Notes: generated by a model not told the origin, from the sequence alone. Positions 35,992 through 45,432 are shown, counted from the stretch's first letter. The stretch: 64,000 bases of DNA from Actinomyces naeslundii (GCF_001956585.1 NZ_MSRR01000034.1:1-64000); one strand, 5' to 3'. A program made the numbers and translations.

Positions 35992-37716
35992 ATGAAAAAC
36001 GGCGTGAAACAACGTACGAGACAGAGCGGCATCCTGCCGAACGGGCGTCGTCGGGTGGTTGCTGGGGTGCTGGCTGCTGTGGCGGGTGTGTGTCTGGGTG
36101 TGGGTGCCGGTGCGGTTCCTGCGGTGGCGGTGCCGGCTCCGGCTGTGGCTGCGAAGGCTGTGGTGCCCGAGGGGCTGGAGTCGTTCTACAGCCAGAAGGT
36201 GGAGTGGTATGACTGCGGTGTGACCGGTGGGATGGAGAGGTCTGCGCAGAGGACCGGGTTCCAGTGCGCGAAGGTGAAGGTGCCTCTGGACTACTCCAGG
36301 CCTGATGGTCAGACCATTGAGGTCGCGATGAAGAAGCACCTGGCTACCGGTTCGGTGCGCCAGGGCAGCCTCTTCGCCAACCCCGGCGGCCCCGGCTACT
36401 CGGGGGTGGCGATGGTGGAGAACAACGAGGTCCAGTTCTCACCGGACGTCAACGCCTCCTTCGACATCATCGGCTTCGACCCCCGCGGCGTCGGCGACTC
36501 GACTCCCATCACCTGCGACGTCCTCGGTGGAGCGCTGCCCGCTGGGGCTGCCCAGGCGGCCATGGGGGCTGACGACCCCCTGCCCGGCTCGATCGCCGCC
36601 GACGCCGCAGGAGCCGATCCCACCCCCTTCCCGGATGCCGAGGGTCCCGCCGCCGGCGAGGCGACTCCGGACGGTGCCGGCTTCAAGACGCTGATCGACG
36701 AGATCACCAAGAACTTCAAGCAGGAAGAGGCCCAGTGCGCGGCCAGCACCAAACCCGCTGGGCTCCTCGACCACGTGGACACGATCTCAGTGGCCCGCGA
36801 CCTCGATGTGCTTCGGGCCCTGTCCGGGGACGAGAAGCTCAACTACCTGGGTTTCTCCTACGGGACCTACCTGGGGGCTCACTACGCCGAGCTCTTCCCG
36901 GCCAACACCGGTCACATGGTCTTCGACGGCGCCGTCGACCCCAGTCTGTCGCTGGGTGAGCGGGCCGCTGGACAGGCCAAGGGATTCGAGACCTCGCTGC
37001 GCACCTACGTCAAGCAGTGTCAGGCCGGGCAGGCCGGCCCGAGCTGCCCGCTGACCGGTTCCGTGGACGCCGGGACGCAGCAGATCCGCGACCTCATAGC
37101 CTCCGCCGACAAGACGCCGCTGAAGACCTCGGACCCGAACGTCACCGTGGACGGCGGCACGATCACCGCCGTCGTGCGTCGCCTCCTGTATGCCTCCGAG
37201 TACTGGAACGTCCTTACCTACGCCCTCGACCAGGCCATCACTCAGCAGGACGGCTCCTCCTTCCAGACGCTCTACGGCCCGACCACGACCGGTGTCAGCG
37301 CACCGACCTTCTACGCCGTCAACTGCCTCGACATCCCGGTTCAGGGCGACATGACCAGCTGGGAGAAGGAGTATCAGCAGATCCTTCAGAGCTCGCCGAC
37401 CTTCGGCGCCTCCTTGAGCAACCAGGACGCGCGCTGCCAGGCCTGGGGGCACAACGGGACTCGCAAGCCCGCTCCCGTCCACGCCAAGGGCGCCGCCCCG
37501 ATCCTGGTCGTCGGCACCACCGGGGACCCGGCCACTCCGTACGCCTGGTCCAAGGCCCTGGCCGAGCAGCTCGACTCCGGCCAGCTGCTGACCTGGGAGG
37601 GTGACGGTCACACCGCCTACGGGCGCTCCGGTGCATGCGTCCGCAGAGCGATCGATGGTTACCTCATCGGCGGGACGATGCCCAAGCCGGGTGCGACCTG
37701 CAAGGGCAACGAGTGA
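35992..37716 (+). CDS. Secreted S33-family tripeptidyl aminopeptidase-like hydrolase 2
   Basis: 574 residues from an ATG preceded by TAATAT at leaderless spacing (7 nt). Same architecture as hydrolase 1: signal peptide, NPGGPGYSG, Ser289 in YLGFSYGTYLG, Asp512 in GDPATPY, His540 in GDGHTAYG. An extra insertion of about 25 residues (near 185-215, Ala/Asp/Pro-rich) lies before the nucleophile. The 5' third is nearly identical to hydrolase 1 and then diverges, while a block around DHVDTISVARDLDVLRAL is again shared, giving a mosaic pattern. Confidence 0.88.
   Translation: MKNGVKQRTRQSGILPNGRRRVVAGVLAAVAGVCLGVGAGAVPAVAVPAPAVAAKAVVPEGLESFYSQKVEWYDCGVTGGMERSAQRTGFQCAKVKVPLDYSRPDGQTIEVAMKKHLATGSVRQGSLFANPGGPGYSGVAMVENNEVQFSPDVNASFDIIGFDPRGVGDSTPITCDVLGGALPAGAAQAAMGADDPLPGSIAADAAGADPTPFPDAEGPAAGEATPDGAGFKTLIDEITKNFKQEEAQCAASTKPAGLLDHVDTISVARDLDVLRALSGDEKLNYLGFSYGTYLGAHYAELFPANTGHMVFDGAVDPSLSLGERAAGQAKGFETSLRTYVKQCQAGQAGPSCPLTGSVDAGTQQIRDLIASADKTPLKTSDPNVTVDGGTITAVVRRLLYASEYWNVLTYALDQAITQQDGSSFQTLYGPTTTGVSAPTFYAVNCLDIPVQGDMTSWEKEYQQILQSSPTFGASLSNQDARCQAWGHNGTRKPAPVHAKGAAPILVVGTTGDPATPYAWSKALAEQLDSGQLLTWEGDGHTAYGRSGACVRRAIDGYLIGGTMPKPGATCKGNE
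36049..36395 (+). repeat. 347-nt near-identical block, copy 2
   Basis: Partner of 34344-34690. Flanking sequence on both sides differs, so the boundaries are sharp. Confidence 0.85.
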
Positions 37717-37815
37717 TACCTGCCCTCACGGTGGGCCGCAGGTGTGATGGGTACCTGTCCTCATTCCGCCCGCAGGAGGAGGAGCGGGTGACTCGTCATG
37801 CATAGGCTGCCCCCC

Positions 37816-39411
37816 GTGACTACCGAGACTACCCCCCGGCCACACGCCAAGCGCGTCGCTGCAGCGATCGCTGCGCTCTTGGTGTGCACCGGCCTGACCG
37901 CCTGCCAGGGCAACACGGATATCAAGGCCACGCCGGCCACGGCGTCGGCCTCGGCTCCGGTCCCGGCCGGGCTGGAGAGCTTCTACACCCAGAAGGTCTC
38001 CTGGTACACCTGCGCCAAGAAGGGGACGGACCAGGCCGCGTCGGGTGAGGACACGGGCTTCACCTGCGCCAAGATCAAGGTGCCGCTCGACTATGACAAC
38101 CCCGGCAGCGAGACGATTGAGATCGCGGTGAAGAAACGGGCCGCGAACGGGGACTCGATCGGGTCCCTGTTCGTGAATCCCGGCGGGCCGGGAGGATCTG
38201 GCACTGACCTGGTCGACAGCGTCGGCTCGTACTTCTCCAAGAACCTGTTGGGCTCCTACGACGTCGTTGGATTCGATCCCCGCGGCGTGGGCGCCTCAAC
38301 CGCCATCGACTGTCTCACCGACGCCGAGCTCGATGCCGAGCGGGCCGGTGAGAATGACCCGGCGACGCCGTCGGCCACGGCCACCACCGAGCGAGCGCGG
38401 AAGATGAACGGCTCCTGCGAACAGAAGACCAGTACTCCGGGGCTTTTGGACCATATCGACACCATCAGCGCCGCTCGGGATCTCGACATCCTGCGTGCGG
38501 TCGACGGGCAGCAGGTGCTCACCTACCTCGGCTTCTCCTACGGCACCTACCTGGGCGCCACCTATGCCGAGCTCTTCCCGGGTAACACTGGTCGGTTGGT
38601 CCTCGACGGCGCCGTCGATCCCTCCCTGAGCGCGCAGGAACTGGCCCTGGGGCAGGCCAAGGGCTTTGAGGCCTCGCTAAGGGCCTACGTGCAGGACTGC
38701 CAGAGCTCGAGGAAGGGCTGCCCGCTCAGCGGGGACGTCGACTCCGGCGTCTCCCAGATCCGGGAGTTCCTCGAGTCCACGAAGACCGAGCCGATCCCCA
38801 CCTCCGATGACAAGCGGCCGCTGACCCACGACCTGGCCCTGAGCGGGATCCTGGGGGCGATGTACCAGACCAGCCTGTGGACGTCCCTCAACCTGGCCCT
38901 GGACCAGGCGATGGGCAACTCGGGCGACCCGGACGGAAGCGCGCTGCTGACGATCGCCGACGCCATCTCCTACCGGCAGAGCGACGGAAGCTATTCCGGT
39001 AACGGCGCTGAGGCCCTCATGGCGGTCAACTGCCTGGACTACCCCGTTCAGGGGGACAACGCCTCCTGGGAGCAGGGCGCCACTGCCGTCAAGGAGGCCT
39101 CGCCCACCTTCAACTCCCAGCTGCTCTACCCTGACGCCTACTGCCAGGGCTGGGGCCACGAGTCGACTCGGAAGCGTGAGAAGATCGCGGCCTCCGGTGC
39201 GGCGCCGATCCTCGTGGTGGGGACCACCGGCGACCCGGCTACTCCCTACGCCTGGTCCGAGGCCCTGGCGGATCAGCTCGAGACCGGCCAGCTCCTCACC
39301 TGGAAGGGCAATGGGCACACCGCCTACGGGCGCTCCAACAACTGCGTCAAGAACGCCGTGGACACCTACCTGCTCAACGGGACGATGCCCGACAAGGGAC
39401 TCACCTGCTGA
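37816..39411 (+). CDS. S33-family tripeptidyl aminopeptidase-like lipoprotein
   Basis: 531 residues from GTG (TAGGCT ends 7 nt before). Unlike its two paralogues it carries a lipobox, CTGLTAC with Cys30, so it should be membrane-tethered. Catalytic Ser241 in YLGFSYGTYLG, Asp473 in GDPATPY, His501 in GNGHTAYG; NPGGPGGSG present. Sequence is clearly diverged from the other two and has ordinary codon use. It may feed peptides to uptake systems; inference. Confidence 0.88.
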   Translation: MTTETTPRPHAKRVAAAIAALLVCTGLTACQGNTDIKATPATASASAPVPAGLESFYTQKVSWYTCAKKGTDQAASGEDTGFTCAKIKVPLDYDNPGSETIEIAVKKRAANGDSIGSLFVNPGGPGGSGTDLVDSVGSYFSKNLLGSYDVVGFDPRGVGASTAIDCLTDAELDAERAGENDPATPSATATTERARKMNGSCEQKTSTPGLLDHIDTISAARDLDILRAVDGQQVLTYLGFSYGTYLGATYAELFPGNTGRLVLDGAVDPSLSAQELALGQAKGFEASLRAYVQDCQSSRKGCPLSGDVDSGVSQIREFLESTKTEPIPTSDDKRPLTHDLALSGILGAMYQTSLWTSLNLALDQAMGNSGDPDGSALLTIADAISYRQSDGSYSGNGAEALMAVNCLDYPVQGDNASWEQGATAVKEASPTFNSQLLYPDAYCQGWGHESTRKREKIAASGAAPILVVGTTGDPATPYAWSEALADQLETGQLLTWKGNGHTAYGRSNNCVKNAVDTYLLNGTMPDKGLTC

Positions 39412-39492
39412 CCGATACGCGGGGGCCCGGCGAGCTGCTGCCGTAGCCCCCGGCGGATGCGGGTGGGGGTGGGTGGATATGAACAGATACGA

Positions 39493-39535
39493 CCTCGGCC
39501 CCCGGACGGCATGACCAGCCGCCCGGGGGCCGAGG
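39493..39535. terminator. Bidirectional hairpin
   Basis: 18-nt arms with one mismatch (39493-39510 and 39518-39535) between the convergent lipoprotein peptidase and asparaginase genes. Confidence 0.75.
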
Positions 39536-39570
39536 CCTGTGGACCAGCGCTCGGATCCGGCCCTGGGGCG

Positions 39571-40569
39571 CTACTGAGTCAGCTCACCGGCGATGGAGCG
39601 ACCCATCCACGCGGCCAGCTCCGGCCCCCGCAGACCCTGCGAGAGCAGGAACTGCACCTTGGCGTAGGCGGCCTCCAGAGTCATGTCCCGGCTTCCAACG
39701 GCACCGCTGCGGGCGAGCGCGTCCCCGGCCTCGTAGTGCCCCAGGAGCACCTCGGACTCGTGGCACTGGGAGGTGACGACCACGGCCGTCCCGGAGGCGA
39801 TGGCCCGTTCGACGACGGCAGTCAGCCCCGGCTCCTGAGAGGGGACGTTGCCGACCCCGAACGCCCGCAGCACCACGGCCTCGGGCAGGGGCGTCAGCAG
39901 CGCCTCCAGGCGCGTCGCGGTGATGCCGGGGGCCAGGTCGACGACGACGACGTCGTGGCGGGCGTAGGGGGCGGCGTCCTTCCAGCCGGTCCCCGTCGGC
40001 GTCTGTGCGGCCCACTGCCATGGGGCGCCGGTGGTGGCCAGTGGGGACGCATTGGGCGACTCGAAACCGGTGAAGGCCCATGACGAGGACTTCGTCGCCC
40101 GGTTTCCGGCTAGAAGCCGGTGCCCGAAGAACAGTGAGACCCCGCCGATGCGCCCGGAGGTGGCGGCCTTGAGTGCACCGGTGACGTTCGCTGCGGCGTC
40201 GGAGCCGAGCACCCCGAGCGGGAGCTGGGAGCCGGTGACGACGACGGGCGTGGACAGGTCGGTCAGTGCGTAGGACAGGGCGGCGCTGGTGTAAGCCATG
40301 GTGTCGGTGCCGTGCAGCACCACGAAGGCCGCCTCCGGGGTCTGATCGGCGTGGCTGCGCAGGTCGTCCACGATCGCCTGCCAGGACAGCGGTGTGGCGT
40401 TCGAGGAGTCGATGAGCGGGTCCAGCGAGGTCACCGACACCGAGCGCGCCAGGGGAGTGCCCTCCAGCAGGGATGTCAGCCAGCCCTCCAGATCGGCCCC
40501 GGGAACGAGGCCGTGGGGGGAGTCCACCATCCCGATGGTGCCCCCGGTGTAGGTGATATGTACGTGCAT
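39571..40569 (-). CDS. ansA: L-asparaginase
   Basis: 332-residue bacterial asparaginase hydrolysing Asn to Asp and ammonia. First active-site motif YTGGTIGM (Thr11), second HGTDTMAYT (Thr88, Asp89), Lys in GNRATKSSSWAF. No signal peptide, so cytoplasmic (type I). GGAGG 7 nt before ATG. It follows the asparagine permease gene by 18 nt; together they import and deaminate asparagine. Confidence 0.92.
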   Translation of the reverse strand: MHVHITYTGGTIGMVDSPHGLVPGADLEGWLTSLLEGTPLARSVSVTSLDPLIDSSNATPLSWQAIVDDLRSHADQTPEAAFVVLHGTDTMAYTSAALSYALTDLSTPVVVTGSQLPLGVLGSDAAANVTGALKAATSGRIGGVSLFFGHRLLAGNRATKSSSWAFTGFESPNASPLATTGAPWQWAAQTPTGTGWKDAAPYARHDVVVVDLAPGITATRLEALLTPLPEAVVLRAFGVGNVPSQEPGLTAVVERAIASGTAVVVTSQCHESEVLLGHYEAGDALARSGAVGSRDMTLEAAYAKVQFLLSQGLRGPELAAWMGRSIAGELTQ

Positions 40570-40587
40570 GGAGCGGCCTCCTGCCGG

Positions 40588-42135
40588 TCAGGCGTCGTGC
40601 GTCGAGGCGGACCCGGACCCGTCCACCTCGTCGGCGAGGACCTCGTCGAGAAGGTCTCCTCGGATGCGGCCCCGCACCGCGTACCAGCCTGCCACCATCA
40701 TGACGAGGACGACGGCGAACAGAGCCAGAGTCCAGCGCCCGGCCGGGTCGGTCAGGTTCGAGGCGACGACGACGGTGAAGAAGGCCAGGGCCGCGTAGTT
40801 GGTCCACGGGGCGCCGGGCATCCGGTAGGCCGGGCGCACCTCCTTGCCGTCATCCACCCGTCGGAGGAAGGCGAGGTGGGTGACGAGGATGGCGCCCCAG
40901 GTGCCGGCGATGCCGATCCCGGCGAGGTTCATGACGATGTCGAAGGCGTCGCCGGGCAGATAGGCGTTGAGGACGACGCCGAGCAGTCCCAGGGCGGCGG
41001 TCATGATGATGCCACCGGCGGGAACCTGGTGCTTGTTGAGTCCGGCCGCGACCCGCGGAGCCTCGCCGGCCACCGCCATGGAGCGCAGTGTGCGCCCGGT
41101 GGCGTACAGGCCGGCGTTGAGAGACGAGAGCGCGGCGGTGAGGACCACGACCTGGATGATGTCGCCGGCGTAGGGCACGCCGATGCCGGAGAAGAAGGTG
41201 ACGAAGGGCGACTCGGTCTTGGAGTAGGACGTGTAAGGCAGGACGAGAGCCAGCAGCATGACCGAGCCGACGTAGAAGACGAAGATGCGCAGAATCATCG
41301 AGTTGATCGCCTTGGGGAGGATCTTCTCGGCGTCCTTCGCCTCACCGGCGGCCACCCCCACCATCTCCGTGCCTCCGAAAGCGAAGACGACGCCGAGGGT
41401 GAGGGCGAGGACGATCGGGAATCCCTCGGGGAAGAAGCCGCCATTGCCCACAATGTTGTGAGCGCCCGCGGTAATGGCCTCCCCGGTTGAGGTGGTACCG
41501 GTGTGCAGCCCGAGGACAATGGCGACGATAGCGGCCACCATGAAGGACACGATGGCGGCGACCTTGATGAGTGCGAACCAGAACTCGGCCTCCCCGAACA
41601 TCTTGACGTTCAACATGTTGAGAATGAAGACCAGTACGAGCGCGATGAGTGCGAAGGCCCACTGCGGTACGACCTGCAGATTCTTCCAGTAGTGGAGGTA
41701 AAGGGCCACCGCCGTGATGTCGGCCATGACGGTCACCGACCAGTCCAGGAAGAAGAACCAACCAGTGATGTAGGCGCCCTTCTCCCCGAGGAACTCGCGG
41801 GCGTAGGAGACGAATGCGCCGGAGGACGGTCTGCGGATGGCGAGCTCGCCCAGCGCGCGAACCATGAGAAATGCGAAGATGCCGCAGATGGCGTAGGCGA
41901 ACACCAGACCGGCTCCGCCTTCCTTCAACCGGCCGCCGGCCCCCATGAAAAGACCGGTACCGATGGATCCGCCAATGGCGATCATCTGGAGATGACGATT
42001 CTTCAACGACTTGTTGTAGCCGGCGTCGCCGCGGTCCTGGACGAGATCGCCCTGGGGTGAGTCGATGGAGGAGTGAGAGGAATTCGGTTGTGATGACAGA
42101 GGTGTGGGGGAGGGGGTGGACGGAGAGTCGGCCAT
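40588..42135 (-). CDS. ansP: Amino-acid permease, AnsP-like L-asparagine transporter
   Basis: 515 residues, 12 predicted helices, APC superfamily. NKSLKNRHLQMIAIGGSIG, GTGLFMGAGGRL, RPSSGAFVSYAREFLGEK and LNMLNVKMFGEAEFWFALIKV match the AnsP/GabP branch, and the downstream asparaginase makes asparagine the likely substrate. A 40-residue Ser/Pro-rich cytoplasmic N-terminal tail precedes the core. ATG with AAGGA upstream; a 30-codon open frame ends 8 nt before it. Confidence 0.88.
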   Translation of the reverse strand: MADSPSTPSPTPLSSQPNSSHSSIDSPQGDLVQDRGDAGYNKSLKNRHLQMIAIGGSIGTGLFMGAGGRLKEGGAGLVFAYAICGIFAFLMVRALGELAIRRPSSGAFVSYAREFLGEKGAYITGWFFFLDWSVTVMADITAVALYLHYWKNLQVVPQWAFALIALVLVFILNMLNVKMFGEAEFWFALIKVAAIVSFMVAAIVAIVLGLHTGTTSTGEAITAGAHNIVGNGGFFPEGFPIVLALTLGVVFAFGGTEMVGVAAGEAKDAEKILPKAINSMILRIFVFYVGSVMLLALVLPYTSYSKTESPFVTFFSGIGVPYAGDIIQVVVLTAALSSLNAGLYATGRTLRSMAVAGEAPRVAAGLNKHQVPAGGIIMTAALGLLGVVLNAYLPGDAFDIVMNLAGIGIAGTWGAILVTHLAFLRRVDDGKEVRPAYRMPGAPWTNYAALAFFTVVVASNLTDPAGRWTLALFAVVLVMMVAGWYAVRGRIRGDLLDEVLADEVDGSGSASTHDA

Positions 42136-42143
42136 GGGGGTCC

Positions 42144-42236
42144 TTACGAGATCGAGATCTGTTGAATGATGAGCGGAGAATACCGGGAGCCGGCGGGTGC
42201 GGCTGAGTCGGTGGCGCCTACGACGAGTGCACTCAT
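42144..42236 (-). CDS. Possible 30-aa leader peptide upstream of ansP
   Basis: Reads MSALVVGATDSAAPAG and ends SPLIIQQISIS. GGAG directly precedes its ATG, a TACAGT hexamer (42255-42250) lies just upstream, and its TAA overlaps the ansP ribosome site. It may couple or sense translation. Not recognised from any family; could be chance. Confidence 0.35.
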   Translation of the reverse strand: MSALVVGATDSAAPAGSRYSPLIIQQISIS

Positions 42237-42437
42237 CTCCAGGGTGCGCACTGTATCGGCGATGTTCCAGTGCAGATCGGGGGAATCTGCGGTGAGGGAG
42301 GGGATGTCGGGCTTCGATGTTCCGCTTGTCCGCAAGAGGCAGTTCACTGTGTTGAGGAACACGGTCAACAGCGTTGTGCTGGATTGCGGTGGCGGGCGTC
42401 GGAACGGTATCTTCGGCTCTGCTGCGCACGTCAGAGC

Positions 42438-42510
42438 GCCGCCTTAGCTCAGTCGGCAGAGCGATTCACTCGTAATGAATAGGTCGTGGGTTCGATTCCC
42501 ACAGGCGGCT
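42438..42510 (+). tRNA. tRNA-Thr (anticodon CGT)
   Basis: 73-nt cloverleaf: acceptor GCCGCCT pairs with AGGCGGC, D arm GCTC...GAGC, anticodon stem ATTCA/TGAAT around loop CTCGTAA (anticodon CGT, reading ACG), T arm GTGGG-TTCGATT-CCCAC. CCA is not encoded. Confidence 0.97.
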
Positions 42511-42515
42511 CGATC

Positions 42516-42546
42516 AGCCCCGGGAGTGCATGTCTCCCGGGGCTTT
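42516..42546 (+). terminator. tRNA terminator
   Basis: 11-bp perfect hairpin (42516-42526 and 42534-42544) ending in TTT, 6 nt after the tRNA. Confidence 0.85.
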
Positions 42547-43050
42547 CGTGTTCCCTGCGGGTGGATTCCGAAGCTCAGTTGTGGGTTCTGGCACATCCGC
42601 CATCCTCTCTGTGTGCGCGCCATGCATGCGCTGCGGGCGGCGGCTTTCCAGGGTTGCTGTGTCGCTAAATACCGGTACCGAGGTGGGTGCGTCAGGGGCT
42701 CATGGGCAGGAAGAGGGATGATTTTCTCGATCTCATGGGGCGTGGAGTGAGCTTCCCAGTAGTAGTCACTCTTCTCGCTGAGAGAATCCTCGACCCGCGT
42801 CTGAGCATCCTCTGGAAGGTTCTTCGTTGCGGTTCAGTCGATCTTCGGATACCTCCAGTCGGTCGAGGGAGTGAGTTGGATGGGTGCGGTTTGTATGATC
42901 GAGCCTTGTGGGGATCTCCAATGGAGACATCAGCGCTTTCACAGTTTTCATCCCTACCTGAAGGTTGCTTGGAGGGTGTGCTCCGATGATGTCTAGTTGC
43001 GGCATTAGGATGCTGAGCGCGGTCGGTAATGCGGGCGGCGAAAAGCTGTG
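42547..43050. other. Lower-GC gap before lsr2
   Basis: About 500 nt with reduced GC. A 100-codon plus-strand open frame (from 42687) lacks a ribosome site and family features. No repeat or RNA structure stands out. AT-richness beside lsr2 could make it a self-binding region for Lsr2; this is speculative. Confidence 0.4.
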
Positions 43051-43079
43051 TTGCATTGAGAGCAATGATTGTTTAATCT
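43051..43079 (+). promoter_or_regulatory. Promoter for lsr2
   Basis: TTGCAT (43051-43056), 17-nt spacer, TAATCT (43074-43079), about 50 nt of leader before the ATG. Confidence 0.6.
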
Positions 43080-43137
43080 AACGTTGTCCGCAGCGGGATA
43101 CATGCTTGAACCCGCTCCCCCGTCAGAATGAGGAATC

Positions 43138-43467
43138 ATGGCACAGAAGACTCAGGTCATCCTCGTCGACGATGTCGACGGGTCCGAGGCCAACCAGACC
43201 GTCACTTTCGCCCTTGACGGCGTCACCTATGAGATCGACCTGAACGATGAGCACGCAGCCGCGCTCCGTGAATCCCTCGAGGAGTGGGTCGGAAAGGCTC
43301 GCCGTACCGGTGGCCGTCGTAGTTCTGGCCGTCGTCGTTCCAGCGGCCCTTCCGACACTCAGAAGATTCGTGAGTGGGCTCGCGAGCAGGGCCTGGAGGT
43401 TTCTGAGCGCGGTCGCGTCTCCGCTGAGGTGCGCAAGGCCTACTATGAGGCCAACCCCAACAACTGA
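43138..43467 (+). CDS. lsr2: Nucleoid-associated protein Lsr2
   Basis: 109 residues, the usual Lsr2 length. N-terminal dimerisation region (AQKTQVILVDDVDGSEANQT, 2-21), an Arg/Ser/Gly-rich linker (55-70), and the C-terminal DNA-binding fold with the minor-groove RGR motif at 91-93 (SERGRVSAEVRKAY). Lsr2 coats AT-rich, often foreign DNA and silences it. TGAGG precedes the ATG. Flanked by its own promoter and a strong terminator, so monocistronic. Confidence 0.96.
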   Translation: MAQKTQVILVDDVDGSEANQTVTFALDGVTYEIDLNDEHAAALRESLEEWVGKARRTGGRRSSGRRRSSGPSDTQKIREWAREQGLEVSERGRVSAEVRKAYYEANPNN

Positions 43468-43546
43468 GGGCAATGCGGGTGCCGGCTCGCGTGAGTCGTC
43501 ACTCTGCAGTGAGTTAATCTCGAGCTGATTGCCACCTCGCACAATG

Positions 43547-43580
43547 GTCCTGGTTATGCGTTGAAGCGCATAACCAGGAC
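43547..43580 (+). terminator. lsr2 terminator
   Basis: Perfect 14-bp arms (43547-43560 and 43567-43580), 6-nt loop, followed by a short T run. Confidence 0.85.
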
Positions 43581-43700
43581 TGTCGTGTTTTCAATACGTG
43601 AATATGCTCGTCATGTGGTTCCTGCGGAGGGAGGTGGCGTGCCCGGTTCTAGGACCTCCAGGACCTCGCGCCGTGCCTGCGATCCTGGCAGGATAGGCCC

Positions 43701-44438
43701 ATGGCTTACACCCTCGTACTGCTCCGCCACGGCGAGAGCGAATGGAACGCGAAGAACCTCTTCACCGGCTGGGTCGACGTCCCGCTGTCAGACAAGGGCC
43801 GCGCTGAGGCCGTCCACGGCGGTGAGCTGCTCAAGGAGGCCGGTGTCCTCCCGGAGAAGCTCTTCACCTCGATGCTCCGCCGCGCCATCATGACCGCCAA
43901 CCTGTCCCTGGACGCCGCTGACCGCCACTGGATTCCGGTGGAGCGCGACTGGCGTCTCAACGAGCGTCACTACGGCGCCCTGCAGGGCAAGAACAAGAAG
44001 GAGATCCGCGACGAGTACGGGGAGGAGCAGTTCATGCAGTGGCGCCGCTCCTACGACGTGCCGCCGCCGGCCATCGAGCCCGGCTCCGAGTTCTCCCAGG
44101 ACACCGACCCCCGTTACGCCGGTGAGCCCATCCCCGCCACCGAGTGCCTCAAGGACGTCCTCGAGCGCCTCCTGCCCTACTGGGAGGGCACCATCGTGCC
44201 TGAGATCAAGACCGGCAAGACCGTCATGATCGCCGCCCACGGCAACTCGCTGCGCGCCATCGTCAAGTACCTGGATGACATCTCCGACGACGACATCGCC
44301 GGCGTCAACATCCCCACCGGGATCCCTCTGGTCTACGAGCTCGACGAGGAGACCCTCAAGCCGCTGAAGAAGGGCGGCCGCTACCTCGACCCCGAGGCCG
44401 AGGCCAAGATCGCTGCGGTGGCCAACCAGGGCAAGTGA
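43701..44438 (+). CDS. gpmA: 2,3-bisphosphoglycerate-dependent phosphoglycerate mutase
   Basis: 245-residue glycolytic enzyme interconverting 3- and 2-phosphoglycerate. Catalytic His10 in [40 protein letters not shown] and [14 protein letters not shown] are diagnostic for the dPGM form. A CAGGAT hexamer ends 6 nt before ATG, a weak leaderless pattern. It lies upstream of convergent phoU, the arrangement that keeps gpmA, phoU and senX3-regX3 together in actinobacteria. Confidence 0.95.
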   Translation: MAYTLVLLRHGESEWNAKNLFTGWVDVPLSDKGRAEAVHGGELLKEAGVLPEKLFTSMLRRAIMTANLSLDAADRHWIPVERDWRLNERHYGALQGKNKKEIRDEYGEEQFMQWRRSYDVPPPAIEPGSEFSQDTDPRYAGEPIPATECLKDVLERLLPYWEGTIVPEIKTGKTVMIAAHGNSLRAIVKYLDDISDDDIAGVNIPTGIPLVYELDEETLKPLKKGGRYLDPEAEAKIAAVANQGK

Positions 44439-44470
44439 GCCCACTGGTCTCCCGGATCCTGTGAATGACG

Positions 44471-44510
44471 CGGGCGGCGTCGAATCTGAAACAAGGTTCG
44501 ACGCCGCCCG
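44471..44510. terminator. Bidirectional hairpin gpmA/phoU
   Basis: Perfect 14-bp arms (44471-44484 and 44497-44510) with a 12-nt loop between convergent gpmA and phoU. Confidence 0.8.
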
Positions 44511-44548
44511 TCTCGTCGGTGCCGATCGGCTCCGGGGCGGGGAGGCGC

Positions 44549-45229
44549 TCAGTGGAGCGCGTCGGCGTCCTCGGCGTCGTGCGTCTCCGGCATGGAGGCC
44601 CCTGAGACGAGGTAGGCCACGCGGCTGGCCACCGACGTCGAGTGGTCGCCGAAGCGCTCCAGGAACCGGCCCATGAGGACCGCGTCGATGACCTGCTGGC
44701 GGCTCAGGTCGTGAGCTGGGTCCAGGATCATCTGGAAGGAGCGCCGGTGCAGGGCGTCGAGCTCGGAGTCGTTGGCCTGGATGACGGCGGCCAGCTCCAG
44801 GTCCCGGGACGAGATGAGGCGGGCGACGTCCTTACCGGCGCGCACAGCCAGCTCCGCCATCTCCAGGATGAGCCCCAGGACCGGCTCGGGCAGCGGCGGC
44901 TCGGGGTAACGGCCCCGGGCGATCGCCGCCACGTGACGCGCCAGGTCGCCCTGGCGCTCAAGGGTCTGGGCCATGCGCAGCGCGGACAGGACGTTGCGCA
45001 GGTCCCCGGCCACCGGCTGCTGGCGGGCCAGCAGCATGACGCACAGGTCGTCGATGTCGCGCTGGAGGTCGTTGATGCGCTCGTCGGCGTCGATCACCTG
45101 CTCGGCGATGACGATGTCCCCCTGGCGCAGGGACTCCGCGGCCCGTTCGATCGCGGTGGCGACCTGGTTGGCCATGGACTCGAGATCGGAGCCCAGCTGC
45201 TTGAGCTCCTGGTTGAAGATGGCGCGCAT
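44549..45229 (-). CDS. phoU: Phosphate transport regulator PhoU
   Basis: 226 residues, two repeated three-helix bundles. MRAIFNQELKQLGSDLESMA opens the protein, with DADERINDLQRDIDDLC in repeat 1 and GRFLERFGDHSTSVASRVAYL in repeat 2 carrying the metal-binding acidic residues. PhoU restrains phosphate uptake and modulates the SenX3-type kinase. AGGAG 7 nt before ATG. Divergent from senX3 across 203 nt. Confidence 0.95.
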   Translation of the reverse strand: MRAIFNQELKQLGSDLESMANQVATAIERAAESLRQGDIVIAEQVIDADERINDLQRDIDDLCVMLLARQQPVAGDLRNVLSALRMAQTLERQGDLARHVAAIARGRYPEPPLPEPVLGLILEMAELAVRAGKDVARLISSRDLELAAVIQANDSELDALHRRSFQMILDPAHDLSRQQVIDAVLMGRFLERFGDHSTSVASRVAYLVSGASMPETHDAEDADALH

Positions 45230-45432
45230 GAGGCTGCTCCTGTTCCGGGCGGGGGGCCGATGACTCGTGCCGATCGATGATGCGGCTTGACGGCGCGGCT
45301 CGACGGTGCTGCCAAGGCCGCCGCCAAGGGTGATGGTCCCAAGCACAGCAGCCTTACGACACCATCGCAAGCGGCGCGCCCAGGGGCGGAACCGGCCGGG
45401 AAGCGCCCTCGGCTCTCAACTACCCTAGAAAC

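Noticed and set aside
42438-42510. tRNA as an integration site
   Set aside because: No repeated tRNA 3' end and no integrase downstream; the terminator and lsr2 region follow without mobile genes.
42687-42989. 100-aa protein before lsr2
   Set aside because: No ribosome site, no recognisable domain, lower-GC composition unlike coding neighbours.
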